Origin: Cryptomeria japonica
Lineage: Eukaryota > Streptophyta > Pinopsida > Cupressales > Cupressaceae
Assembly (NCBI RefSeq): GCF_030272615.1
Contig: NC_081405.1
Span: forward strand, 310,759,235 to 310,823,234
Direction: 5' to 3'
Length of the DNA stretch: 64,000 nucleotides
Part shown: one piece after another, positions 10,512 through 22,600 of the stretch
How the letters are laid out: every line of letters starts with the position of its first letter
Numbering within the stretch: position 1 is the first letter of the stretch
Position numbers and translations under genes: made by a program
The notes under the pieces: model-generated
What the model was told of the DNA's origin: nothing
What the model saw: only the letters and a program-made list of their open reading frames with translations
Database searches by the model: none

Positions 10512-13500
10512 ATGATGAAGAAAGAAGGTCCAAAGTTTAATAGAGAGAACTATAGGATATGGAGTGATAGAATGAAAATTTATATCAAGAGTCTAGGAAG
10601 TCAATACTGGGAACATGTTGGTACTCAATATGTTGCACCTAGTGGGATTATAACTGATGATTAGAAGAAAGAGCAACAAGAAAAAAATCAAGCATTGGAG
10701 CTCGTTATCAGTTCTTTGTCTGATGCAGAGTATGTTGATGTCCATGGTCTGGAGATTACATATGAGGTATGGAAGAAACTTCAAGAGATCTATAGTGATG
10801 ATGAGCATGTGAAGATTGCCAAAGAAGAGAGTCTAAGAGGAAAATTTGATGACATGCAGATGGTTGAAGGTGAGAATATACAACAGTGTGGTCAGAGGAT
10901 CAAAGAGATAGTTGGTGAGATCAAGAGTGTTGGTGGTAAAGTGGAAGATGTCACAGTGATTAGAAAGGTCTTGAGAACCCTTCTACCGGTCTACGCTATC
11001 TGAGGTGTAGCCATTTAGGAGATAAAATCTATTAACAAAACTAAGGTAACCCTTGACTCTATCATTGGTAAGCTTACTACTTTTGAATTAAATAGTTATG
11101 ATGGTAGTGTTCAGAAATCTGAATCTGCATTTAGAGCTTCAATTTCTAACCCATCTATGAGGAAAAGTAGAGATGCCAGTCACAGCTATGAATCTAGATC
11201 CAACATAGAAGTTGATGATGAAGATAGTTTGGTTGAGCTTGAAGCATTGTTGGTCAAGCGGTGGTTTCCCAGAGGTAAATTACCTTTGAAATGTTTTGCA
11301 TGCAAAAAGATTGGACACATTGCAACTAACTGTCCTAATGGTGACAATGAGCATAAGCGTGAGAAGTTTAAGAAGTACAAGGGATAAGGAAAAAGAGATT
11401 GTCTCATTGCGGTTGATGGTGGTATCATTGATGAGGAATCTGAGGGAGATGCTAATGAAGATATTGTTTTTGTAGCCATTAAAGAAGAGACATATGAACA
11501 GAAGGCATTAGTTTCTCGCATGGATAATTCTGATGTTTGGATCATTGATAGTGGTTGTTCACACCACATGACCGGTGACCGGCGAAAATTTCTTACCTTG
11601 AAGGAATTTGATGGAGGAGTTGTGAGATTTGGTAGTGACTCACCCTGCATGGTAAAAGGTAAGGGAACTATTTTTTCTTAATGGAAAGAGCAGTGCAGAT
11701 GATGTCTACTGGGTTGAAGGATTAAAGCACAATCTTTTGAGTGTTTCACAACTCAATGACAGAGGATATCCATTGGAATTTAAGAGTGGAATGTGCAAAA
11801 TCTATGGGAGCAAAGGTGAACTGATTGCAACCAGCAAGCAAACTAAAGGTAACAGTTTCACCTGAATCCTAAAGTCAACAACTGTTTAATTGCAAAAATA
11901 GATGATAGTTGGCTTTGGCATAGGAGATTTTTTCATATAAATTTTCATAACATTATTAAAGTGAGTAAGTCCAAGACAATGAGAGGTTTGCCTCAGTTCG
12001 ACAAGCCAGTTAATGCTCTGTGTAAGGAATGTTAGTTGAAAAAGATGACATCCTCAACTTTTAAGAGCAAATCTTTTTCAGCGGAACATCTGTTAGATTT
12101 GGTTCATACAGACCTCTGTGGACCAATAAGGACTAAAAGTATTCAAGGTGACAAATATTTTATGATCTTCACTGATGATTACTCAAGAATGATGTGGGTC
12201 ACATTCTTGAAGGATAAAATAGAAGCATTTAGTAAGTTCAAGGCATTCAAGGCCTTAGCTAAAAAGGAAAGTGGCAAGAAGTTAAAGTGTCTGAGGACTG
12301 ATCAAGGTGGTAAATTCACTTCTGTGGAAATCACTAGATATTGTGAAGAAAATGGTATCAAACAGAAGACTTCTACATCGAGGACACCACAGCAGAATGG
12401 TATTATAGAGAGAAACTACCGGTCAATTGTTGAAGTTGCTAGAACGATGTTGATACAAGGAGGTGTAGCAAAAAAATTTTGGAGAGAAGTTGTCTACACT
12501 ATGAACTGGATATTGGTGAAAAGAGGTAAGCATAAGACTCCTTATGAATGCTGGTATGGTAGATCACCTTATATCAGTTATTTTAAGATATTTGGCAGTA
12601 AATGTTTTATTAAGAGAGGTGACTATGTTAGTAAGTTTGAGGCTAAAAGTGATGAAGGCATATTTCTTGGTTACTCCACCAAGAGTAAGCCCTACAAATG
12701 TTATAACAACCAGACACGGAGAATTATTGAGAGTTTTGACGTTTGAGTGGATAAGTATCCTAAAGTCTCAGGGGAAACCAGTGTGGAGAAAAAGGATGAA
12801 GATCCTGGCATTCTGATTTTGGAACCAGAACCGATGAAACTCTAAACTGGTAAAGAGAATGTTGTTGTACCAATTCAATCGAAACAGGTAGATTTTGAAG
12901 ATGATGATAATGAAGAAGAAGAACCTGAAGATAATGATCATTTTATTTTGAGGTATGTGAGACTCAATCACAATCCTGATCAGATTATTAGAGATAAGGA
13001 TGCTGGAGTGTTAACCAGAAGAAGAATTAGAGAGAATTCTTGCATGATCTCCACTATTGAGCCTAGAACTGCTAAGGAAGCATTTGGAGATGATCATTGG
13101 ATCAAAGCTATGGAGGAGGAGCATGATCAAATTGAGAAGAACAACACATGGACCCTAGTACCCAGACCCATGAATAAAAATGTGATAGGTACTAAGTGGG
13201 TATTCAGGAATAAACTGATTGAGGATGGAGTGGTAGTCTGAAACAAAGCTATATTGGTTTGAAAAGGTTATGCACAAGAAGAAGGAGAAGACTATGGTGA
13301 GAATTTTACACCAGTTGCTAGACTAGAAGGTGTTAGGACTTTACTTGCATTTGCAGCATATAAGGGATTCAAAGTATTTCAGATGGATGTGAAGTCAGCA
13401 TTTTTGAATGGGATATTGGAAGAAGAAGTATACATTGAGTAGCCAGATGGTTATGCTTTGACTGATGAAAAAGATATGGTATGAAAATTGCACAAGGCAC

Positions 13501-14598
13501 TATATGGGTTAAAGCAAGCACCGAGAGCATGGTATGAGAGGCTACATTCACACCTAATGAAGATAGGTTTTCAGATAACTAGTGAAGATAGCAACATATA
13601 TCTCAAATCTTAAGGAGATAAGATACTCGTTAGTGAAGTGTTTGTGCATGATATCATATTTGGAGGCAATGACGACATGAGCAATGACTTTGCAAGTGAG
13701 ATGAAAAATGAATTTGAAATGTCTCTAGTGGAAGAGATAAAAAATTTCATAGGCTTGCGAATACAGCAAATGAAGAGTGGTATTTTCATCACACAGTCTA
13801 AGTATGTGAAAGAGGTATTGAAGACATTTGGAATGAGTGACTGTAAACTAGTTGGGACACCAATGGTTACAGGTTGTAAATTATCTAAAGAAGATGAAGC
13901 CACATTTGTTGATGAAAAGGAGTACAAGTCAATGATTGGGAAATTGCACTATGTTGTTCACAGCAGACCGAATATAGCTCATGCAGTTGGTCTAGTTTCC
14001 AGATTTCAGAATAATCCAAAGGAAACACACTTGATAGAAACCAAGAGGATATTCAGATATTTGAAAGGTACTATTGACTATGGATTATGGTATCCATATG
14101 CAGGTAACTTTGATTTGAAGGTGTATACAGATGCAGACTAGGCAGGTAATGTTGATGATAGGAAAATCACAACCAGTGGAGCATTCTTTCTTGGAGGAAG
14201 ACTTGTTTCATTCATGGAGTAGCAAGAAGTAGAATTGTATATCACAGCCTACTACTAAAGCTAAGTATGTTGCAGCTTATATGAACTGTACCCAGAATAT
14301 CTGGATGAAACGCATTCTAGAAGGATTCAAGTTGAAGATTTCAGAACTGGTAAAGATCTTATGTGACAATACCAGTGCCATAAATATTTCAAAGAACCTT
14401 GTTTTGCATGCACGAACCAAGCATATTGAATTAAAGTATCATTTCTTGAGAGAAAAAGTGCAGAGTAAAGATGTGATATTGGAGCATGTTTCTACTAAGA
14501 AGCAACTTGTAGATATCTTTACGAAGCCTCTGCCTAAGACTACTTTTGAGTATCTTAGAAGTCAGCTAGGGGTTGTAACCCTACATGAGGTCAATTGA
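10512..14598 (+). pseudogene. Ty1/copia gag-pol polyprotein, element B, degenerate
   Basis: Copia order is clear. The gag N-terminus starts at ATG 10512. CCHC knuckle CFACKKIGHIATNC is at 11292-11333. The protease motif IDSGCSHHMTGD lies near 11545-11580, then GAG-pre-integrase (WLWHRRFFH, near 11920). The integrase core at 12036-12746 has HTDLCGP, LRTDQGG and a GIIERN Glu. RT from about 13080 has FQMDVKSAFLNG and ALYGLKQAPRAWY, but the catalytic FVDD box reads FVHD near 13642, so one metal-binding Asp is lost. RNase H ends at 14598. Many in-frame stops (for example 10664, 11001, 12032, 13240, 13440, 14140). Closest relative in the window is element E. Confidence 0.9.
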
Positions 14599-14799
14599 GC
14601 ATGATGTAGATTACATCAATCCCGTAGCTACTTGTAGAATTTTATAGCAGGATTGGTGTAGAGTGGAGTTATTCCACAGGGGGAGCATCAAGCTGCAGGT
14701 TGATGATGCTTAACAGTGAAGTTTGACATTGCATGTTTTACTTTCACTTTGGCATTGTTGTCAAAGGGGGAGAAGAACTATATGATTGAGAAGAATTGT
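14599..14799 (+). other. 3' tail of element B, joined to ORF2 copy 2
   Basis: Noncoding copia 3' region with two G-runs (ACAGGGGGAGC near 14677 and TCAAAGGGGGAGAAG at 14761-14775). Instead of reaching its own LTR it passes, near 14795-14800, into ORF2 sequence at the level of residue 215 of copy A. The expected B 3' LTR is missing. Confidence 0.6.
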
Positions 14800-17380
14800 A
14801 TGATTGACAATGCTTATGAGATGATAAAGAACAATGCTCAAATTGACATTTGTGAGTGGTTGAAAGATGAACTGATAGAAAATTTGGATAAAATCAAAGG
14901 TGACAAAAAGGGAACCTTCAAATTTGGAAATTTGATTGTATCCTTAATGCTATACTTCTCAAAGGAGATTCCTGGTATAGGCCACAAATACTTTGCTTAT
15001 GATACCTCTGTTGGAAAATAGATTAAGGAGGCAATTACCAACATGGGTTCAGAAGGTAACAAGCAAGTAAAGGAATATTTCAAAAAAATTCAAGCTAAGA
15101 TGAAGCAAAGGGAAAGAATCCCTCAAAATATTGTTGATAAATATGACAAACAGATATGCTTTGTTATTAAGAGAGATGAAATATGGATGGAGGCAATTAA
15201 ACCTAGAACTGTCTGGGTAACTAAGATGGGATGGACTCAAATATTTTGGAATCTTATGCCAAGATACTTCTAGATGCACCATCAGAACCTAGTGAAAAGA
15301 TCTTTGGCACTATTGAGACCATAGAAAAAGATGATATTCAGAAGCAAAGGAAGAAAAGAGATAAAATATTGAAATATGCTTCGAAGTTTGTTGAAGATTT
15401 TACAAAGGGATTGTTGAAACTTGATCAGATGAGTGGTGTTGCTACAAAAGAAAGAAAATCTGAACAACAACTGGTAACACATATTTCCCCTGTTGTTACC
15501 TCATCCAACTCTGATAGTGACAAGGCTATAGAATTTAAAAGGGTGGATAGGAAGAAGAGAAAATCCTCATCGGCACCTACTCCATTACCTAAGAAGACAA
15601 GGACTCTTAGAAAGAAATAACGGGTTGTGAGAGAGCCTAGCGGTCCAAAGAAGGTTACATAGAAGAAACTGGAACAAAAGGTATCTGATACTCTTTCCTT
15701 GGAAGAGCTTGTTAATGAAATAACTCAAGATGGAAATCTCAGTAATGTTAGTAAGTTTTATCATTCTTTTAAAGATTCAGATAAAGACACAATTGAAGAG
15801 AGCATAATTTTGTACTTAGATATATATAAGAAAGTTCTTATTGAAGTCATTGATCTCCCTAATGACTTATATCTGAGACTTGAAGCTAAGAGAATGTCTA
15901 TTATGGAATTGGATAAGAAATTGAAGGTTGAAGCACTATTGGTTGCTTATCTAGTTAAATCTAAACAAGAAATTGATGAATTGATATCTGAAGCCAATAG
16001 AACTATTTTTGCAAGTGGTCGCCGGCAAGTAAGCCTCATGGCCGACAGAACAAAGGAAATAGTAGATGAGATAGCAGATAAATGGGATATTTTCTTTGTG
16101 GAGAAAGAGAAAAGAGAAGAAAAAGAAAGACAAAAGGTCGACAAATCTTTTACTAAGGTATACCAAAAAGGAGATAAACGAAAGAATAAGGTTGGCAGTG
16201 TACCTAACTTCACAATAAAAGATAACTTACCACCACCGGCTCAGGACACCTCACTGACAGTAGCAGAGACATCGGCAGATGTGCAGAATCAGACCGAAGA
16301 AAAGATATCAGAGGAAGTAAAAATAGATGATGTTGATCCTGAGTCAAACATTTTATTTACAATGAATGTTGACACTCAAGACATCAATATTGTAATGGAT
16401 AATACCTCTATTTCAGAAAGTTTTGAGGAGAACAAATCTGAATCTATAAATGTTGAGATCTCTAACTCACCGGTCAAGGTAGTTGACACTCAGCATAATG
16501 TTGAGATACCGGCAGAAAAAGAACAAGAACAGATAGCATCTGAACCGGCAGAGAATAAGAGCATAAGGAAGTGGTTAAGGTAGCTAAACAGATAACAAGA
16601 GAAGAGAAGAAACTTAATGCATAACCTAGTACTTCTCCTAGTACTTCCACTGTGGATTTCAGACCAACAACTATCACTAATGTGTTATTGGATTCCATAA
16701 AGAAAATAATGGAGTGTAATTCCTTAGCATTCAAGGCTATATATGACTCTCTACCATTTTTGCAGATGATTACACTGGAGTGCAAGGTAGATCACATTGT
16801 TGGCTCAATAGGTAAATTGGACACATTGTCTAAATTCATTTCTACTAACATTCAGACATTAGATAAAATAAATGAGGAGACTATTCAAGAAATAGTAAAT
16901 AATGTAAAGGAAGAATTCTTTGGTAAAACCATAAAGGATTGTACTTAGCAGATTGATTCATTGCTACTAGCATTGAATGCCACCATTTTGTAATATAAGG
17001 AATTATACCGGGAAGCTTGCAAACCTCGTCATTTAACTGAAGATATTGATGATCAAATCAGAAAAACTCAAAAGGAGATTGATGATATTGCAGATAACAT
17101 AATTGGTTCTTTGGAACTAACATCAGTCATAGAATAGGAGATGGCTATATATGAAGAAAAGATTGAAAATCTGGAAAAAGAAAAGGCTAGATTGAAAATG
17201 AAAACCCGGGAGTTGAAGAATAAGCTTGGTCCAAGATTGGACAATCTACTAACTCATCGGAATGAACTATCCAAGGCAACAGTTCAAGGAGACAGATCAT
17301 TGGAACAACAAATGGACTATCTTATCGGGATGATCAGGCAGACTAAAGCAATAATTACTGACAGTAAAAAGTTCTTGTAG
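14800..17380 (+). pseudogene. ORF2 copy 2, N-terminally truncated
   Basis: Collinear with copy A from about residue 215: IKNNAQIDICEWLKDE, then KIKGDKKGTFKFGNL, DKYDKQICFVIKRDE, a Lys-rich linker, ILYLDIYKK and DLYLRLEAKRMS (15806-15900). The best preserved part is an 885-nt open stretch at 15699-16583 containing a highly charged coiled-coil-prone region (VEKEKREEKERQKVDKS). The C-terminus at 17141-17380 has ENLEKEKARLKMK, the same coiled coil as the other copies. Stops near 15021, 15273, 15620 and 16583 and frame changes break it. It diverges more from A and H than those do from each other, and its LTR differs too. Confidence 0.75.
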
Positions 17381-17613
17381 GGTCTTAACTTAGTTCTTGC
17401 AGATATTTTTCAGATTGTACATAACAAACCTCAGGTATCTAGGTAATTTTTGAATTTTTAATACTTTTGACATCCTTTGTCATTCATGTCAAATGGGGAG
17501 TGGTATAGTGAGAAATATGTATAGAGTAAAGCATGGTGAAAAGTGAACAAAAGGAGATCATTTGCTTAGGGGGAGCACTCTCAGTTTTTGGTTTTTTAAT
17601 TTTTCTCATGAGT

Positions 17614-17693
17614 GTTGCCATCAATGCCAAAGGGGGAGGTTGTTGGCATTATACACTTAGAGGAGAAAGGTAGATGTTGTCATTGATGGCAAC
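17614..17693 (+). promoter_or_regulatory. polypurine tract inside a perfect 13-bp inverted repeat
   Basis: GTTGCCATCAATG (17614-17626) and CATTGATGGCAAC (17681-17693) are exact reverse complements. The 54-base loop holds the polypurine tract AAAGGGGGAGGT (17629-17640) and the first 40 bases of the 3' LTR. The same arrangement occurs in elements A, C, D, F and H. Confidence 0.75.
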
Positions 17694-18463
17694 AAGGTTC
17701 AACAAGGTTCTATAGGTTCAACCGGCAATATACTTCACCTACTGCCATTGGTAGATACAACAAGGTTTATTCACACCGGCATCTAGGTTACACCGACAGC
17801 AAATCATACTGGCATTCCAGGCTGACTTGACAATAGTATTGTTTATGTGAAATAAATTGTAATGTAAATTATAATTGTATGGCCGACATATTGTATTGTA
17901 AAGACGCATATATTTATGAGTTCTTGTAGGTCATTTGGTAAGTAGTATGTAATGTATGTATGAAGTAAGCGATAATATTGACGGCATCCTGGAGAGGGTT
18001 TTTGACAGAGGAAGAACTGGTATCAGATAGATCATAACAAAGAACTCATCTAGCATTTTGATGCAAGTTATAAGAGTTCAATTTTGTGTTTACATCAGTA
18101 TTTTAGACAGTGTGACTCTATTTTTATTGAGCAGTGATCTCTAGGAAGTTGGTCTTCTTGCATGTGTAGGCCCCTTTTGTACTGAGTAATATTTATTCAT
18201 ATTGGCTAGTGAGTAAATATTGTAGGTCACAAATCCCACTGAGGTTTTTCCCTTACAGAATTTTCCTCGCCAAAATATTTGTGTTATGGTGTGCATTGAT
18301 GTTGATTCTTTTCTTTTTTTTTACTGCATTATTGTTTGCTTACCGGTATATTAAATTCAGTTATAGAATTGCAAATAAGTTTAAATCTTTCATCTATCGG
18401 TCAAACACTGATTCCCCCCCCCCCCCCCTCTCAGTGTCTTTGGGATTAACCAAGTATCTAACA
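17641..18463 (+). repeat. 3' LTR of ORF2 element copy 2 (823 bp)
   Basis: Starts TGTTGGCATTATACAC after the polypurine tract and ends CAAGTATCTAACA. The next bases are those of copia C's LTR, so this element landed in that LTR. Its sequence is distinct from the A/H LTR apart from the shared U3 and poly-C motifs. Confidence 0.8.
18405..18437 (+). other. U5 poly-C hairpin, ORF2 copy 2 LTR
   Basis: ACACTGA (18405-18411) pairs perfectly with TCAGTGT (18431-18437) around a run of about 15 C. Confidence 0.65.
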
Positions 18464-19628
18464 ATGTCAACACTAGTTGTTTGGATGCTTTACTGGCACC
18501 CTTTTGGTCCTAGTAGGTTGAGTGGTTTCTGGTTAACTTGGATCTAACTTGATCTAGTAGACTCTAGTATAATCTGGTGATGGTATTGACTTGTTCATGA
18601 TACTTATACTCGTATTTGGTCAGTTGGTTTTGGTCTGGTGATTGGTTGTTATCCTTCTTGCTTAGAAGATTGGTTTCTGGTTCCGACGAGGGTTTCGTCG
18701 AGATTTTGGTAGAGATATTTGATGAATTTCATAAGTGGTGTTGGTGCAGCTTCTGATGGAATTTTAGGAGTCTATTGATGATCATGGTCGAGACTTGGCA
18801 GTTGGAGATCATTGTTGAAGTGTGTGGACCTATACTTGGTCCCGGTTGATCTAGGTTATGGACCGGCATTAATGTAACGTGTTGATAGGACCTATTGTTG
18901 TATTTATGGGATGTCTTATGTGTTGATATTACTTGTTTGGTCTAAGGATGACATGGTTTGTAATTATGTAATTGGTTTATTATCTCATGGCGAACCTGAT
19001 TGTTTATGGTCAAGGGTTTGTATAAATAAGATGTAAGATCTCATTGTAGATCATCATGGTTAATGTAAGAGGTCATGGTCAAGGAATTTAATGTGCGAAT
19101 AATGTAATATCATTTAGGCAGAGGATTTGGTCGATCATTGGAGATCGAATTGGGTTTGTGTAAGAGGATTTAGTCCTCTGGTATTGATCTTAACTGGAAC
19201 TGTACTTAGGCATAGGAGATGCTATATTTTGCAGTTCAACACTTCTCCGAATTGTAGTCTGGATTTATATGTAGTCAGTGAGGCTCCTTTTGTGATGAGC
19301 AATGTGCTCTAGGTTTTTGGCCTTCCTGCAAGTGTAGGCCCCTTCATTGTAATTCACATACTTACTATAGAAGTATTATCTGACTATGGGTAGGATTCCC
19401 ACCATGGTTTTTCCTTTTACCGGGTTTTCTACGTACAAATCTTGGTGTTGTGTGGATGGCTTTTATTCTGTGATTATTGTTTATGCTTAATTAGTTTATC
19501 TGGTATTCTGGTATTATTGTTTTGGGTTCCGGTATTAAAGTTTTATTGTTGAATGTTCCTGTAATCTATGACAACTGATTCACCCCCCCCCCTTTCAGTT
19601 GTCTTCCGGTTATCTGAACTGTCTAAAA
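18464..19628 (+). repeat. 5' LTR of copia element C, missing its first ~60 bp
   Basis: Aligns closely with the 3' LTR from about 24292 onward (CAACACTAG, TTTGGATGCTTTACTGG). The first bases lie upstream of the inserted ORF2 element and are lost. A TATAAATA box is at 19021-19028 (again at 24852-24859 in the 3' LTR), a likely core promoter. Ends CTGTCTAAAA, a mutated CTAACA. Confidence 0.85.
19570..19603 (+). other. U5 poly-C hairpin, element C
   Basis: GACAACTGA (19570-19578) and TCAGTTGTC (19595-19603) form a perfect 9-bp stem around TTCA, a C-run and CTT. Confidence 0.7.
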
Positions 19629-19630
19629 AT

Positions 19631-19642
19631 TAGTATCAGATC
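19631..19642 (+). other. primer binding site, element C
   Basis: TAGTATCAGATC matches the initiator-Met tRNA site TGGTATCAGAGC at 10 of 12 positions and lies two bases after the LTR. Confidence 0.75.
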
Positions 19643-19686
19643 TTTGGTCCTCTCTGCAGAAAGCTTAACCGCTTGAGGAAGATCCT

Positions 19687-22600
19687 ATGGTGACTAATAG
19701 TTCAAGTTCATCCAATTCTTCTAGAGCTATCTTTCGAAGGGATATACCGAGGCTTAAAGGAACAAACTATACAGTATGGAAGATTCGGATGGAGACTCAT
19801 TTGAGATGTCTTAGCAAGGAGATTTGGGAGATCACACAGAATGGTGTCACACCCTATAATCTAGGCTCTGGAAATCCTCCTCCAGAAAACCTAGACCAGG
19901 AGCTTGAGAATGATTGTAGAGCAAGAGAAGCCCTCTTGTGTGCACTTTTTGATCAGCAAATAATGGGATTAACAGACAAATCATCTGGAAAGGCTATATG
20001 GGATAAGTTGCAAACTCTTAATGAAGGTGAACCTACAGTGAAGATTGCTAAACTTGATGGTTACTGGATGAGATATGAAAACTTGAAGATGGAAGAATAT
20101 GAAAGGATTACTGCATTCATGGAAAGGGTAAATAAGATTGTTAAGGGAATTCAATGTCATGGTGGAACTCTAAGCGAAGATGAAATTGTTTCTAAAGTCC
20201 TAAGAGCCCTACCACCGGCTTACAAAATGAAGGCTACTACTATTAATGAGTTGAGAACAATGGCTAATACATCTGTCAACAGAGATACTTTGGTTGGGAA
20301 ACTATCTGTTTTTGAGCTTGAGGAATTTGGACCTTCTAGAGCTATGAAGACTAAACCTTCTTTTCATGCATCTACATCTACAATTGGTAAGCAAGACTGG
20401 AAAGATTTATATGCAAAAGAATTAGAAGATATGAAGAGAGAAGATGATGAGTTTGAGCAACTTGAAGCACTATTTTCTAGAAGAGTGTCGAAAGGACCGA
20501 TAGGAAGTAAGTATGAAGGAAAAGCACGTTTTAAATGTTTTGCATGTAATAAGATTGGTCATTTTGCATCTAGATGTCCAGAAAGGAATTCAAGATTTGA
20601 AGAAAGAGTTAAAAGATAATTTAAACCTAACCCTGGATATGAGAACAAGTATAGATTCAAGAAAGAAAGTGACAAATCATGCTACATATCAGATGAGGAA
20701 GGCATTACTAATTTAGATGATGAACCGGCAGAAGACTTTGCTGGTGGATCTGGCAATGCGAAGGATTAGGTATTCCTGGCTATCAAGGAAGATGATCTGA
20801 CACTGGAAGAGAATGTACCTGAGGAGAAGGCACTTTCTACAAAAATTGAGGACAAGGATGAATGGGTAATTGATAGTGGTTGTTCACATCATATGACTGG
20901 AGATAAAGGGAAGTTTCTATCTTTGCAAGAATTTGATGGTGGACTAGTTAGATTTGGAGATGACGAGGCATATATGATTAAAGGAAAAGGAACTCTATCA
21001 TTGGATGGTAAGGACAATACTAACAATTTTTATTATGTTGAAGGTTTGAAGCATAATCTTTTGAGTGTGGGACAATTGGTAGATAAGGGATTTCAGTTAC
21101 AGTTCAAGGATGGAAAATACAAAATCATTAACAAATATGGCTTGGAGATTGCAACCGGTACACAGACAAAAGGTAATATATTTCATTTGAACTCCGGTGA
21201 GAAGACATGTTTGATTACACAAATTGATGAGAGTTGGATATGGTATAAAAGGTTGTGTCATGTGAATTTTAATTGCATTATGAAGATCAATTCAACTAAG
21301 GTTGTTAGAGATATAGCTAAGATTATGAAGCCCTATAATCCGGTATGTAAAGATTGTCAAATGGGTAAACAGGTTAGAACCTCTTTTAGGAGTATACAAG
21401 ATAAATCAAATGTTCTTGATCTTATTCATACTAATTTGTGTGGCCCTGCTAGAGTTAAAAGTTTTCATGGTGATAGATATTTCATGCTAATCATTGATCT
21501 TTATTCTAGAATGATGTGGGTTACTTTTTTGAGAGAAAAATCTAAAGCATTTGAAAAGTTTAAAATCTTTAAGGCTAAGGTGGAAACTAAGACAGGATTG
21601 AAGATTAAATGTTTGAGATCAGATCATGGTGGATAATTCACATCCGGTGAGTTTAGTAACTTTTGTGACAAACATGGTATAAGAAGACAATTTTCTGCTC
21701 CCCGGACACCTCAGCAGAATGAAATTGTGGAAAGGAAAAACATAACTATCTTGGATGTTGCTAGAACAATGATGATGGAAGCTAGTCTACCTCATATCTA
21801 CTAGAGAGAAGCAGCGAGTACAGTGGTTTATACATTCAACAAATTACATATCAAAGGAGAAACCAGTAAGACACCTTATGAGTTATGGTTTAGCAATACA
21901 CCTACAGTTAAGTATTTCAGGATTTTTGGTAGTAAATGTTATATCAGAAGAGATGATACTATTGGGAAATTTGATCCTAGAAGTGATGAAGGCATATTTC
22001 TTGGTTATTCTAATGAAATCAAATCATATAGATGTTATAACAAGAGATTGCAAGAATTGTGGAGAGTGTTAATGTTAAAGTAGATGAGCTGAAAAAAGTC
22101 AAATTAGAGTTTATGAGAAGGAACCGGCAGTGGAAATGATTATATCTAAACCGGTAGCACCTTTACTGGAACAGAGAGTTGAATCAGTTACTCCGGCAAT
22201 GTCAAACAATTCTACGGTAACTGAAGAATAGGGAAGAGGAACAGAGAGTCAGAAGACTCCTAGGTATGTGAGATTGAATCATTCTGAAGATCAAATCATT
22301 AGGGATAAGAGCAATGGAGTGATGACAAGAAGAAGACTGGCAACTAATGAGGTATGTTTAGTTTCACAAGTTGAACCGGTATCAGTAATCAGATCAGATT
22401 AAAAAAAATAACACGTGGACTTTGGTTCCCCGACCTAAAAATAAAATTGTTATTGGAACTAAATGGGTTTTTAGGAATAAATTGAATGAGGATGGTCAAG
22501 TTATAAGGAATAAGGCTAAATTGGTTTGTAAAGGATATTCAAAGAAGGAAGGAATTGATTATGGAGAGACTTTTGCACCGGTAGCTAGGATTGAAGTTGT

